From Pogonophryne albipinna (Eukaryota; Chordata; Actinopteri; Perciformes; Artedidraconidae), in assembly GCA_028583405.1 (NCBI GenBank), contig JAPTMU010000410.1:62001-126000 (forward strand): 64,000 bases of DNA, written 5' to 3'. The stretch's first letter is position 1. Each line of letters starts with the position of its first letter. Positions 48,556 through 60,790 of this stretch are shown piece after piece. The notes below the pieces were generated by a model. That model searched no databases. It was not told where the DNA came from and worked only from the letters and a program-made list of their open reading frames with translations. The position numbers and the translations under genes were made by a program.

Positions 48556-51148
48556 GGCCGGTGTTCCGGATTAACTGGTTCCCCGATCAACTGCTTTACA
48601 GAGGTGGCGGGCGTGGCCTTCGACTGAAATACACATTTCGATCGCTTCTTCTGTCGTTTACATACATCTTTTGGTATATTTGGCTCGGTAGGAAGACTTT
48701 GATGCACATTCAGTACCAGTGTGTGAGGTTGTGGTTACGATGGAGATATCCGGACGCGAACAGCGGGGACTACAAAAAGAAAAACGAGTTGACTGGGGAT
48801 GTCGTTCAAAACGTTGCAAGCTCCAATAAATCATTTAAACCAGCTATTGTTGCCAGACTTATCACTGAATATCGTTCTGAATGTGATACCAAGTCCACCT
48901 GAGACCTGTGTTCACCTTCAGACAGCCTCCCAGTGAAGCACACGGTGTTTATTGCTGCATGTGCAGGTAGACTTTAAAATGCTGATGGGTCATTAATGTT
49001 GGTCTCGGCAAACAATATTAGAAATCCTCTATTCAAACGTAATATTCAGTTTGCATCGACATGAAAATAACAAAAAAGTTCATGCTGGACTCAAACCCGA
49101 GTCCCAACAACGGGCCATGCGCGTTACTGGTGCGCCACGGATCTACACAAAGTATTACACCACCACACTTTAATGTCTTGGATGAACCTTGTTAAAAAGT
49201 TCCAGAAAGATGCAACCTGACCATCATTTATAATGTGAGCTAATGTATCTACACTTATAATATACATAGTAGGCATTTGGATAAAAGCGTCAGGTAAATG
49301 GAATGTCATGTAATGTAATTGACGTGAGTGTTTTGAACACACTTATTTAATTTATGATTCTCCATAAGGTGCCATGTTGAGTTGTGGCGCACTCATAACG
49401 CGCAGGACTTGCGTGATTTTTGCTGCTGGGACTCGGGTTTGAGTCCAGCATGAACTTTTGTTATTTTCATGTCGATGCAAACTGAATTATTATGTTTGAA
49501 TAGAGGATTCCTAATATTGTTTGCCGAGACCAACATTAATGACCCATCAGCATTTTAAAGTCTACCTGCATATGCAGCAATGACATTTCTGCTGCTATCT
49601 TTGCAAAACGAGTTAACAGTCACATCTTATCTGGATGAGTGCTGCAGAATGCTGTTTATATAAGGGATACATGTGTGGGTAGTCTTTCATATTAAACATG
49701 ATCGCTGGTAGATAGCCACAGAAGTCGTAACACAGTTTAAGCTGGGCGGGTCCCATTTTTCCCTGGGGGAAGGTTTACCTGAGAGGATCACAGTTTACAG
49801 TTCACAGCTGAAGACTTCTCCACGCTGTTTTCAAACTGTGAGTAAACACCGTGTGCTTCACTGGGAGGCTGTCTGAAGGTGTACACAGGTCTCAGATGGA
49901 CTTGGTATCACATTCAGAACGATATTCAGTGATAATTCTGGCAACAATAGCTGGTTTAAATGATTTATTGGAGCTTGCAACGTTTTGAACAGACATCCCC
50001 AGTCAACTCGTTTTTCTTTTTGTAGTCCCCGCTGTTCACGTCCGGATATGTCCATCGTAACCACAACCTCACACACTGGTACTGAATGTGCATCAAAGTC
50101 TTCCTACCGAGCCAAATATACCAAAAGATGTATGCATGGGCGTCGCAGCCATTATATGAGGGTGGGACAAGTCCCCCCCACTTTTTCAAATGATTAGTTT
50201 AGACCCCCCCACTTTTACCATGTGGAAAGTCCGTGAATCGGTCTATCCACTCGCCGCACTCTGTGTCCCGCTGCCTCCTGATGCTGCCTGCAGCCATTTC
50301 ATGAAGTGAAGGAGGTTTTCCTTCTATAAAACAGCTGCGGGCAGCAGATACCGTGAGAGTCCCGGACATGAATTCATAGATCAAGGCAGACTGGTTTACT
50401 CTCCTGTTTTGCCAATCCGGTGCTTAAACAAATAGCTCTACAGCCCTGGCCGACATGTCCTTAAAATGAAGTCAGAGTTTGAAATATATCTCAAATAATG
50501 TATGCACTGCCATTTCCCCACATCAACATACATCCTGTGCGCTCCTCTTCCTACTTGGCGCACCGGTAACTTTCTCTTTATTTGAACATTTAAGTCAATG
50601 ATACCATTCCTAGGTGAACTTAACATCTGTATGGAGTCAGATCAGTCTCAATATTAATAAATGCTCACAGAAGGATTCACAAATGTATTTTGCGATTTAT
50701 ATATAAATGACTCTCCACAACAATATCTCTCAATGCACTCACAAATATGTATTGTTGTTTATAAATGTACAAAAAATGGGCATTTAAACTGCTTTTTATT
50801 AATTCAAAGACGGCTCTGAATTAATAATCAAATAGGTTTCCTTTCTTTACTACTGGATGAAATTACAAAATGTACCCATCATTTCCCTCATGCTAGTATA
50901 GCCACAGAAAAGTATCAAACCACCTGATAAAACGCACCAGAATACAGGAAATCTATTTTATTTCGTGGGGGAGGACCCCCACACCCCCCTTTAAAAATGT
51001 CCCCCCCCACATTCAGGATGCTTCCTACGCCCATGGATGTATGTAAACGACAGAAGAAGCGATCGAAATGTGTATTTCAGTCGAAGGCCACGCCCGCCAC
51101 CTCTGTAAAGCAGTTGATCGGGGAACCAGTTAATCCGGAACACCGGCC
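48556..51148. mobile_element. 2.6-kb foldback element with long inverted arms
   Basis: The left arm 48,556-49,106 reads inverted in 49,427-51,148. The outermost 120 bp are essentially identical (ggccggtgttccggattaac at the left end). The right arm has about 260 bp absent from the left (about 49,580-49,845) and a hAT insertion (50,135-51,035). Each inner arm end carries a tRNA-like segment: plus strand 49,384-49,450 (tggcgcactcataacgcg..., B-box gggtttgagtcc) and minus strand 49,140-49,084. The centre includes a SINE-type tail word ggataaaagcgtc at about 49,280. No clear target-site duplication and no convincing gene. Confidence 0.85.
50135..51035. mobile_element. 901-bp hAT inside the foldback arm
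   Basis: The ends are catgggcgtcgcag and the complement of catgggcgtaggaag, with an exact 8-bp duplication gatgtatg (50,127-50,134 and 51,036-51,043). Removing it restores the arm's match to 48,675-48,690. Subterminal C/G runs (ccccccc) are paired. No coding frame. Confidence 0.92.
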
Positions 51149-51486
51149 GAATGCTGATTGGAGGTCATGTTGCCAAGAGACTTTGTCTAACCCCTCGATT
51201 CGCGTTACTGCTGCGCCGCGGCGTTCACAGAGATCGTGGCCACTCTAGTCAATGGGTGCTATTCCACCAGACTTAGCTCAGACAATGCGTTCTTATTATA
51301 CATCCATGCAAGACGGCGGTCGCAATTGCGCAGGTCTGCGTCGTTCTCGCTCGTCTCAAACAAGCCTAGTCTGTGCACCAAAGTCTAGGCACTCCCCAAC
51401 TAGTCTCAACCAATCATAAATGTTCGCCCTCTGTAATAAAATGTACTGATGCACGAGGTTCTTTTACGGAAATAGTGGTTACAGAC

Positions 51487-51673
51487 CTGCTCTGTGGATC
51501 TGAAGCTGAGGCTGTAAAACAGCGTCCAGTAGTTTCCGGTGTCTCTCGTTCTCCTGTTTTGAACGTGACAGTTCCTCCTCGTACTCTGATATCGTTCTTT
51601 CAAACAGAACAAAGATGTCTTCAGCAGCCGCAGTGAGTCGCTGCTTCACCAACGAGAGCAGCACAACACTCAT
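51487..51673 (-). CDS. Zinc-finger gene exon 1
   Basis: The ATG at 51,673 opens MSVVLLSLVKQRLTAAAEDI then VLFERTISEYEEELSRSKQE, RKLLDAVLQPQLQIHRA, and a donor CAG|gtctgt at 51,487. This Leu-zipper-like segment is the usual first exon of a large teleost C2H2 zinc-finger family whose second exon begins DVQQL. The phase (one base over) fits the exon at 30,779. The exon is intact. The plus side of the ATG (51,674-51,890) contains the likely promoter and 5' UTR. Confidence 0.8.
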
Positions 51674-51727
51674 GTTTACTAAATCACCACTTCGTTTCTC
51701 TCACTCTGTGTTGTTAGCGTGTTATCA

Positions 51728-51775
51728 GCTAGCATGCTAAGCTAGCATGCTAAGCTAGCATGCTAAGCTAGCTTC
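51728..51775. repeat. 15-bp palindromic tandem repeat near the promoter
   Basis: Three units of agctagcatgctaa-type sequence, each nearly self-complementary (gctagc, gcatgc), lie about 55-100 bp upstream of the exon 1 ATG. Confidence 0.8.
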
Positions 51776-51889
51776 TAGAGTCCGAGCTAAAGGCTTCAGA
51801 AGAAAGAGCACAAAGTCAGAGGTTCATCCAGACACACAGACGATGGATCAAGTGCTCACACACACTTCCTCAGGAACACGGAGAGAGAA

Positions 51890-53020
51890 CTAGTGATGGC
51901 AGTTTGACACTGGAGCTTCAACCCTGGACTTCCGATTCCATAGAAGCAGTGCTTCGAAGCTTGCTTCAAATCATATGACGTCCGAAGCAGCAACTGCTTC
52001 AAATCACGTGACATGTGACGTACGAACCAGCAACTGCTTCATTTCCTGAATGAATCAACTCACTGGTTCGCCGTCCAATCAGGTGATTCAATGCACTGCC
52101 TCGCCTCGATTCTGACAGGTGACAGGTTGAAACAGTTTCAAATTTGAGCGCTTCAACACTTTATAACCGCTCTGAACAATGCGCAATGTGTTGTTGCTGT
52201 TGAGTTGTTGTTGGCACTGCATTTGAATTGGATCATTATAGAGCAAGCCAGGAAGAAAGATAGGTCGTTATGGCTCGTTAAACACTTCGAAATGTGGAGA
52301 AGCTGTGAACAAAAAGAAAATGAGTAATATAAAAACACTTCAATGGTCTCAGGCAGAGACGTGCACACATAGACTCTAGGTAGTGCTTGAGCACCTGCCC
52401 GTTTTGCCCTCTGGACAGCAATGTGCCCTTTTGAAAGTTCGTTTTTTACAGTTTTTTTTTTTTTTTTTTCCAGTGTACTGTATGTGGCTCATGGTAACAT
52501 CGATCAATTCTGGATGAAAAGCTTCTAATATATACAACAATGCCCCAAATGCGCGTTGTAATTTTGTCAGACATCCCCACACGTGCCCCGCAGCACTCCT
52601 GTATGGGGTCAGTTCAGTCTCAAAAATAAATAAAGGCACACAAAAGGATACACGAATGTAATTCCGGATTTATATATAAATGTCTCCGTCCACACACATA
52701 TTTTTCAATGCACACACACAAACTTATCATTTTATAAATGTAAAAAAGTTTCACAAATATATTTCTGATCCACACACAAATAGTTACATCAAAAACACAT
52801 TTGAGTGTTGTTACATTTATATAAAAAACGCTTTCTGTGTGTGGATCTCTCTGCATTTGTGTGTGGACTTTTGAGACTCCCCTGACGCAGCTAGATTCAC
52901 ACACACACTTTTTTTAAGAGGCGAGTGTCTTCGGCCAATCAGATGTCTGCTTAATTTTAAGCCAATCACATGCGTGTGCCCCCACGAGGGTGTGCCTAAT
53001 GCGTTTCCAACGTAGTGTAA
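51890..53020. mobile_element. Cluster of decayed short DNA-transposon repeats
   Basis: 51,892-52,110 (gtgatggcagtttgacact..., cttcgaagcttgcttcaaat) and 52,355-52,420 (agagacgtgcacacatagac..., agtgcttgagcacctgcc) look like ends of two common fish hAT-type families. 52,620-52,960 shares words (gatttatatataaatg, caatgcac) with the interior of the hAT at 50,640-50,760. Full boundaries could not be set. No gene was seen. Confidence 0.4.
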
Positions 53021-53078
53021 CATCTACGCGGTTTGCGGAGTCTGGGGGTGTGAAAGTTCAGAGTTCATCTCCAACAAC

Positions 53079-56000
53079 ATGGCTTCTGGAAGTGGCGCTC
53101 CCGCTAACAGTGTAAGTGAATATAATACTTTCACATATTGTCGTTAGTCATGCAATAATCTCGAACTATACATATTACGTTTGCTTAATTATGAAGCAAT
53201 ATTTGGAACTTGTTTAGTAGGTTTAATTGTGATGTAGCTAATAAGCTAACATTAGCTAGCGCTGCTAAGTTTCTGCATGCTAAGTTGGTTGTACTGCTAT
53301 CAAGTATTATCTTTAAATGAAGTTGACGTTATTGAAAATAACTGTTTGACAGGGTCTATCGCCTCAAGTCGAGGGAGCAGCACGGGCTCTTTTGCAATTA
53401 TTAGCCAGGGAGCTTACTTCGCCATCAACCCCATTGCAAGTTACAACCCCATTGCAAGTTAGGACAACAGAGAGTGTACAAGTCAGCGTACCAGCCAGGG
53501 CGGGAGGCAGTGCCCAACCTGTGCCTAACACCGATGTTAGGGTGAGGCAGGCGATGAGAAGGTGATTTAATTGACTAGTTATATATCTGTCAGTGCAAGG
53601 TCAAACAGTATATTTCTTATTCAAATGATGGGAAATAATGTCAACAAAACCATCAACTAAAGCCACATACACGTGTATGATTTATAAATCTTCTATAGAG
53701 TTATTAGAGTATCTCCTTTCTCTAACAATTTCTATTGTCATTCCTACATCAGGCAGTTCCCAAGTATGTTTAATACTGATCAGCCAAGAGGGAAAAGAAG
53801 GATCCCAACCCCTGCCTGTATTGTGATCAAAAGCACAGACTTATATGTGTATGTACTTGCGGGACCCACTCAATTGACACCGAAGGCCTCAGAAGAGCTT
53901 GAACTTGCCCACGCTGGCCTTGGGAAGAGGATGCTCAGCCTACAAGAAAACTTGATACACAGTGAGGTAATATACATATACAAAACAATATTCTAGAATG
54001 CTCAATAATTGAACAATTGTAATCATTTGCTGTATAGTGAATCTTATTTCATTTTTGTTTTAAAGATTGTGGCTGTAGTTCAAGAGGAATTTCCTAAACT
54101 CAAAACGTTATAAAAGGAGGCTGGATGTTTTACAAGTCCACAGGTAAAGTAGCCATTTTGTATCTCCAATTATAAAATATATTGCTGTTAATAACTGTCA
54201 TGTGATATCCTACTTTTAAATTAATATTACTATCATCTTTTAAAGTCGTAGAAGACTACTGTAGTTTGCCTGTAAAATTATAATGTATATGCATTAATGT
54301 ACAAATGGTAAGACTGTTTTAAAGGACACTTTCTGTCGTTCCTCTTTCCATTTTAAAGGTGGTAGTGGACGTCGCAAGCTTTCCATAATCCCAACAGACT
54401 CGGAGGGGTACTCAACAAGGCTCCTGAAATCAGCCACCAACAATGGCAAAAGCGTAGTGTTTGTGGTTCCACTACAGGAGCAGCTCTCCATAGAACCACT
54501 GCCATATGATTCAGCCGAGTTCACAAAGATGCCACAGTCAAGCTGCATATCATGTGGCAATCAAATGCCTTTGATGCTGTTGCCTTTACATGTGGCGGAA
54601 TGCAACATCACAATGCCTGTAAGCAGTTATTCCAACATTTGTTTTTGTGCAAATGACTGTTTCAAACATTTATCTATACTACTAGCTCTCTATCTCTTTA
54701 TTCTAGGAGACTGAATCTCTGGATTCCATGGATGAAGAATGCCAAGTGATTGAGCCCCCTACCACAGGGATTGGAGAATCCTCTGAGGTAAATGTGCATG
54801 TGTAGGGTATAACACATTTCACCAAACCTTTTTGTTTGTTGTACTGTAACACACACTCACTTGTATGTGCTATTTTTTAGCAGGTTTGTCCAATTTGTCT
54901 TGGATCATACCCAATGGATGTCCTTGCAACACATGCAAGCACATGTGGTGACAGGTAACATATCTCCAGATATGTAAAAAACATAAGCGAAATATTTTTT
55001 TATGGATATGATTTTACATTGCTTTGTATGATAGACGATATGCAGGAAGAAATATGTGAAAAATAATCACAGCTAATGATTTGTCCCTATTTGCCATTCC
55101 TTATTTTTTTGTGTCTTTTCTTAGAACTGACATCGCTAACCAAAGCGAAGCAGCCAGTCTCATAATGACAGAGGAACTGCCAGGACCTTCAGTTCCACGA
55201 TTGTCAACAACATATTCAGCAGGTTATTTATTCAGAACACTTACTGCTATGTTGTAGTTTTAAAATAGACCACTTTTTTTTTGGGCTGTAAATGTTAAAT
55301 TACTACTCACAAAGACTGTTACAAAACAAATTAGAAAACACTAACCACTTTTTTACTATTTCAAATTATGTTTTCAGCTTGGACCAGTGAAGTGGACCCA
55401 GAAAAAGCATGTCAGTTGTTCAGAGAAGAACTTCTGGGCCAGAACGCCGAATGTCCAAGCCTTTCTCTTTTGATTGACATGTTTGATACAGAAGAACAGG
55501 ACAGTTCTTTTATTTCTTTCTTCAAAAGGAATAATGTCAACTGGGCAGCTCCATTTAAGTGCAGGCTGATAGGTATTACAAAACATCACCTGGGTTAAAT
55601 TTTGACTTTTTTGTTTTATCTTGCATAACGAGGGGTTTAGTGCATGTTCTTTCACAGAAGACAGAATGTGTTACATTTATTGTAGTGGAAGCTCAAAAGA
55701 TGGTTGCACAAAAGCCAAACGGGGTCTTAGTAACTTTTATTTGAATATAATTTAGTTGCTTGCACTTTCCATACTGATATCCTTTATTTTCAAGGAGATG
55801 CAGCGGTCGGCGAAGGTGTTAATCGACATGGATTGTCAATGGTAATGCAGAAACTAAAGACTGGCTTCAGTATCAATTCAGGTGAGGTGTCACCTATTAT
55901 CTTTTCATGATAAAACATGTTTATTGTTGCTTGTTCCTTTTTAAATTGAATGAAATCAGGGAATAAATATTTGCATGTAATTGATGTCAGTTACAGACAA

Positions 56001-57796
56001 ATTGATTGTTTTTAATCAATTGTGATCATGAATATCATGTTGCTTGACCTTCAACATTGTAATGGAATTACATGGTGTCTTATACATTTTCTCCTTTTTT
56101 ATTTAGGCTCTGCTGCTCTTACAAGCCTTTTTGAAGGGGAAAATGAACACCGGGTTCCCTCTGCAGCTGCTATGCTTCGAGAAAGCCACCTCTTTGAGAT
56201 GGCAGGTCGAATGATTGGCCATTCCTTCCTGCATGGTGGTTTGGGTCTCACAGGACTCAGTTTGCCTGTAGTGACTCTCTTGACTGGGGGGAGCATGGAC
56301 ACTGCGGCATCAGCTTTGACCCTGCTGGACTGTCCTGATCTGGATTATCGGGAAACGATTGGTTTTGTGAGTATCTTGGTTACAAGTTGACATGCTTCAT
56401 ACATTTCTCATCTTGTGCATAATCAAATTATCCATTCATAGGTCATTGCTGGGCTGTTATGCTAGAAATGATTTACAAAGCTTTTGTGTCTGTCTTTTAC
56501 ACCAGACATTGGCTTTATTTATTTGTTTTGGAATTTTTGTTGATTGCTCGTACACAACTATGCCTGTAATTCTTAAATTATTTCCTCTTTTTTCCTGTTT
56601 TAGCTCAAAAAAGCAGTACTTACTGCAGAAGAAACCAGCAGTGTGACCGATCTCTGTCTGTCCTGGGATCTCCCTGTTCCAACCTCCACCAACCACGACT
56701 GGCTGTTCCAGGAACTGCTTTCCCATGCTGTAATATATTTTTCTAATTATTTGGTTTTATTATATTATTTTCTAAACAGTTAGGAGGTTAGCTTTGTAAG
56801 CCATGCTGCTTTTTGCTACTATATTGTCTTTCCAATAGAGTAGTGCCTCAGTGTAAATGTTGCCTTCTGTCCTTTCAATTATGTGTGTACTCTAGGTCCT
56901 TCACCGTGTTAGGCAGCCTGTCAAACAAATGCGCAAAGGCATAAAAGAAACTGGAATCTGGCCTCTTCTTACGGAAAGGCCGGATGTTCACCCGATCCTT
57001 TTTCCTAGAGTCAAGTCAGGATCTCAACTCGCAGGTAAAGCTGCTTTTGTCTGTATTGGATTTGTTCATTATTGCATTTGTTTAAAACATTTCCATGTAA
57101 TTTTTTTTGGAGACTCACTGCAGTTTTACAGTAATGTTCTACAATTGAACAAGAGTTTCAATCTTAAGCATTAAACTAATGTGTATATGATCCCATGTAG
57201 ACTTTGATCCAGCACATCAACTGGCCACAACCCAATAGTAGTAGTAGTAGCAGCGACGAGGACGAACCTTACCCTGTTCCATTGGAAAAAGTCAGTGTCA
57301 TCACTGGATTTTTGCGGCAGTTTATAGAGGAAGGTAACACTCTTCTTATTTTCTCTTTTATTGCATCTCTATTTGTATTTAGTTGTTTTGATGTTAAAAT
57401 TACTAAGCATGTACCAAAAAAGCAAGCGTAGCTGAAGTTCTAAAAACACAAAATGCACATATATCAAGGTACACATATGAATCTATGCATGGGATACATG
57501 ATATTTATTAAGGTTTTATGGACTCAAATTTCTAGTTTTGATGAAATGTTAAATACATAAAAATGTGTTCTTTCATAGTGTCGCCGGACATACTGCGCAA
57601 CCTCATGAGGTTCTGGGTTGGGTGGGAGCTGCCGTCAAGATACCTAAACGTGGAGGTTGTTACAGCAAAGCATCCCGTGGCTCTGACCTGCTTCACCAAA
57701 TTGAAGCTCCCCAGCCATTACCAAACGTATGAGGAGTTCTATCAGGACATGATGATGGCTCTAGGCTCCATCGATTCAGGCTTTGGGCTTGTGTAG
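53079..57796 (+). pseudogene. HECT-type ubiquitin ligase-like gene (G2E3-like), 15 exons, two frame breaks
   Basis: Exons (all GT-AG): 53,079-53,111; 53,353-53,561; 53,753-53,966; 54,066-54,143; 54,359-54,618; 54,707-54,787; 54,881-54,954; 55,125-55,222; 55,378-55,572; 55,795-55,881; 56,107-56,366; 56,604-56,729; 56,896-57,034; 57,201-57,333; 57,579-57,796. They total 2,205 bases (735 codons). The N-terminus (MASGSGAPANS) is low-complexity. Two UBZ-like fingers follow: CISC...HVAEC in exon 5 and CPIC...HASTC in exon 7. Exons 9-15 form a HECT-like lobe: MIGHSFLHGG, VSPDILRNLMRFWVGWELP, TCFTKLKLPSHYQTY (candidate catalytic Cys) and terminal SGFGLV. HECT enzymes form a thioester before passing ubiquitin on. 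Phases fit throughout except at exon 4, one base short and giving a TAA after LKTL, and at the exon 13/14 join, one base out. It could be a pseudogene or carry sequence errors. Confidence 0.82.
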
Positions 57797-57856
57797 TTGC
57801 ATTTCAAGCTAATAATGCTCTTGCACTCCTAGTTCCTTTTCCTAGTGTTACATATA
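57797..57856 (+). other. Short 3' flank of HECT gene
   Basis: Only about 60 bp separate the stop codon from the microsatellite. No AATAAA is seen before it, so the 3' UTR probably runs into or past the repeat. Confidence 0.4.
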
Positions 57857-58124
57857 GATATATATATATCTATCTATCTATCTATCTATATATATATAGA
57901 TATATATATATATAGATATATATAGATAGATATATAGATATATATATATATAGATATAGATAATATATAGATATATATATATATATATATAGATATATAT
58001 ATATATATATATATCTATCTATATCTATCTATCTATCTATATATATCTATCTAGATAGATAGATATATAGATAGATATATATAGATAGATATAGATCTAT
58101 ATATAGATATATATATATATATAT

Positions 58125-58155
<31 letters not shown>

Positions 58156-58490
58156 TATAGATATAGATATATATTATATATAGATATATATATATATATA
58201 TATCTATATATATATATAGATATATATATATATATCTATATATATAGATATATATATATATATATATCTATATATATAGATATATATATATCTATCTATA
58301 TATATATATATATATAGATATATATATAGATATATATATATCTATCTATATATATCTATCTATATATATATATATATCTATCTATATATCTATCTATATA
58401 TATCTATCTATATATATATCTATATATATCTATCTATCTATATATATATCTATCTATATATATCTATCTATATATAGATAGATATAGATC
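57857..58490. repeat. (TA)n/(TATC)n/(TAGA)n microsatellite, about 630 bp
   Basis: Mixed AT, ATCT and AGAT repeats. Much of it is self-complementary, so it can form long cruciform or slipped structures. It lies between two convergent genes. Confidence 0.95.
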
Positions 58491-59130
58491 TCAACAGTTT
58501 TTACACCTGCAGCTTTTTTTCTTTAATAAGAGTTTTGGTAGAATTATTTTTGGCTATTATCATTGTTACACTTGCCACTCCCTTGAACACAAGCAGTACA
58601 TTCAATTATGGTTTTTTATTATTCATATAGTAAATCAAACTCAATTCAGTTGCTAAAAAAACTGTATTTGACAATTAAATATTTAAAGTAGCCTTTGTTA
58701 AAGACATTATTTTGTTCCCCAGATTGAAACAACACCGCTTTCCTTTTCACGATGAGGTTAAAAAAGGTTGATAGCTAATTATTATATTTTAAAGGGACAC
58801 TGACCAATTATTGTATTCTATACTGAAAGGGGATTTTTGGAGAATTATTACATTAGAAATGTATTAATCATGTACTTCTGATGCAGCACCTTTCCTTAAC
58901 AGTACACATGATATTATCCTGTCTTCTCACATGATAGCTTGCTAATTACAACCTTTTGTTTATCAACCTACAAATCTGAGGGACTCGTTTAGCGTCTCCT
59001 ATTACCGCCAACACCTCACTGAAAAGTGAACTCTTACATTTCTCTTTTACAATTCCAATCCAGCAACTGCAATTTGAGTTAAACAATTTTAATTGTAAGT
59101 TGCAAGTACAATTAAAGACAATAAATGTTG
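58491..59130. other. AT-rich spacer between convergent genes
   Basis: No gene seen. It probably includes 3' UTR of one or both flanking genes. Confidence 0.45.
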
Positions 59131-60340
59131 ATCCTCATTATCTGGCTTCAATGAGGTTCTCAACGTATTGGACAGTCTCGAGATAAATGTCAACTCCAAA
59201 ACAATCCGATTCTTGTAGTGGATCGATTGTGTCCTGCAGCAGCATCATTTCAGGATCTGAGAGGACTTTCCAGTGTAGGGACATTGACCCCAGGATGATG
59301 CTGATTTGAAAATCCACTCTCTTCCCACTGGATCTCTGGTATGAGAATACCCTGACAAAGACAAATTGTGTGTATATATATATATCTCATTATCACAAAT
59401 TAATACAAAATAAGATAAAGAAAAGGTTATGCAATTTTCTATAATTACAAGTAATGATTGTGGAATATGTGAAGGTTATTATGGAAAAGACTTGACTTAC
59501 ACATGTGGTGAAAAAGAACCCTAGTCTTGATTGCACCAAGCAAAGGCTTTTTGAATGCAAGGGTAGTGTGATTATAGTTATGTGTAGAGAATAAGAACCT
59601 AAATGTAAGGATGTTTTGTTTTTTTATTGATTGAGGATCAACAAGAGATTGTGATAAGATTTTGGAATTAACCTCAGGATCAGGATCTGCCACAGGATGC
59701 AGGGCTTGGCCCACCTGCCACAACTGGTTTGGGTCATGTTTTGCTCTGTCCTGATTGGATGGTTGGCCCATGCCTCAGTGAAGACATCAAGGTTGGCCTG
59801 GATGCGTGGCAGGAAAACATAGTGGCAGCAGAATATGTGCAGGATGCTGCTGATGTCAAGCAGGTGTTGTTCCTCAAGAGAGTGCAAGGTGTTGTAAAAC
59901 ACACCGTAACACTCATGAACACATCACGCCAGAGACGTTCAATTCTGTATTTGAAAAAAAAATTGTCGTTACAGATGATTTGAACAAACTGTTCATTTTT
60001 CAAAGTTGAAACGTAATATTGTTATAATTTGGCAATAATCCATTGAATGACATAAGAGTCAGTGCACCATCATAAAGTACATTTTTGCTTGAAAATGTTC
60101 ATGATCTTGACCTTTAAATTCCTTTTAAAATTTGAATTTTCTTCTGAAAGTTCACCGTTGGTTGTGTACGCTTTTCCCTGCAATAAAACTGTTAATGTCA
60201 GTTCCACGAAACTGAGAACATTAATTCTGCTACTCCAACATTTTCCCCTCCATGATCTCCTCTCACTCTGAAAAACAAATCAATTATATGCTTCAGGAAA
60301 ATTACACAATTAAAATATATGTAGTGTGAAGAAAACTTCT

Positions 60341-60780
60341 GTGCAGCAATGCAGAGCCAAGGCTCAGGAAAGGATGGACGCTGGATCGGCTTTAGTCAAA
60401 CACTGATATTTATTGAGAGTATAATACGGCCGGAGAGGTCACAGAGTATTTCGCACTTTACATGTGAACTACCCAGCAAACTCTGAAGACACAGAGTAGA
60501 AACATTCATCTGTAGAGAGAAAAGGAGGGATCTAGAAAGCCCGCCTTTTCCTTCTTAATTATTACCAGACATGGGAACAAAGACTAGTTTGTGTTACCAA
60601 CTGACATGGGCCAAACTTCTCCCCCACAGGAAGGCAGAGGACCTCTTGACCTGTGTTCTCCACACATTACAGATAGGAGCTGCGACTTAACACAAAGCAT
60701 ATGTTTCTAATTTGACAGGTTTCTCAGAAAAGCTGAGAAACTCAAGACACAAAGAGATCGGATTAAAATATTCCCTGACA
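60341..60780 (-). mobile_element. Candidate solo LTR (old retroviral or retroelement LTR)
   Basis: On the minus strand about 440 bp start TGTCAGGGAATATT and end TGCTGCACA, with an AATAAA about 85 bp before the end (plus-strand tttattgagag at about 60,410). TG...CA ends plus a late poly(A) signal fit an LTR. There is no internal coding region and no clear target-site duplication, so the call is tentative. It sits in an intron of the integrase-core gene. Confidence 0.5.
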
Positions 60781-60790
60781 TGTAGTATAT

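Larger units (their letters stand above)
30780..51486 (-). other. Inferred 20.7-kb intron of the zinc-finger gene
   Basis: Both boundaries carry splice signals on the minus strand: donor CAG|gtctgt at 51,487/51,486 and acceptor tttcctacag| at 30,780/30,779. Phase agrees: exon 1 ends in a lone G and exon 2 begins AC, giving the Asp of DVQQ. The interval is filled with transposons listed separately, and no alternative DVQQ-type exon was seen inside it. Confidence 0.65.

Noticed and set aside
48468..48902. Host gene in the foldback arm (frames such as CKRQKKRSKCVFQSKATPA)
   Set aside because: The same frames appear in both inverted arms as a consequence of the repeat; no domain and no splice structure.
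49384..49450. Functional tRNA gene in the foldback element
   Set aside because: B-box and part of the A-box are recognisable, but no acceptor stem pairs and an inverted twin exists at 49,084-49,140; treated as tRNA-derived.
59729..59983. Plus-strand open frame of 84 codons
   Set aside because: Antisense to the integrase-core exon with the RIERLW motif.
60341..60780. A complete endogenous retrovirus
   Set aside because: Only one LTR-like segment is present, with no gag, pol or env beside it.
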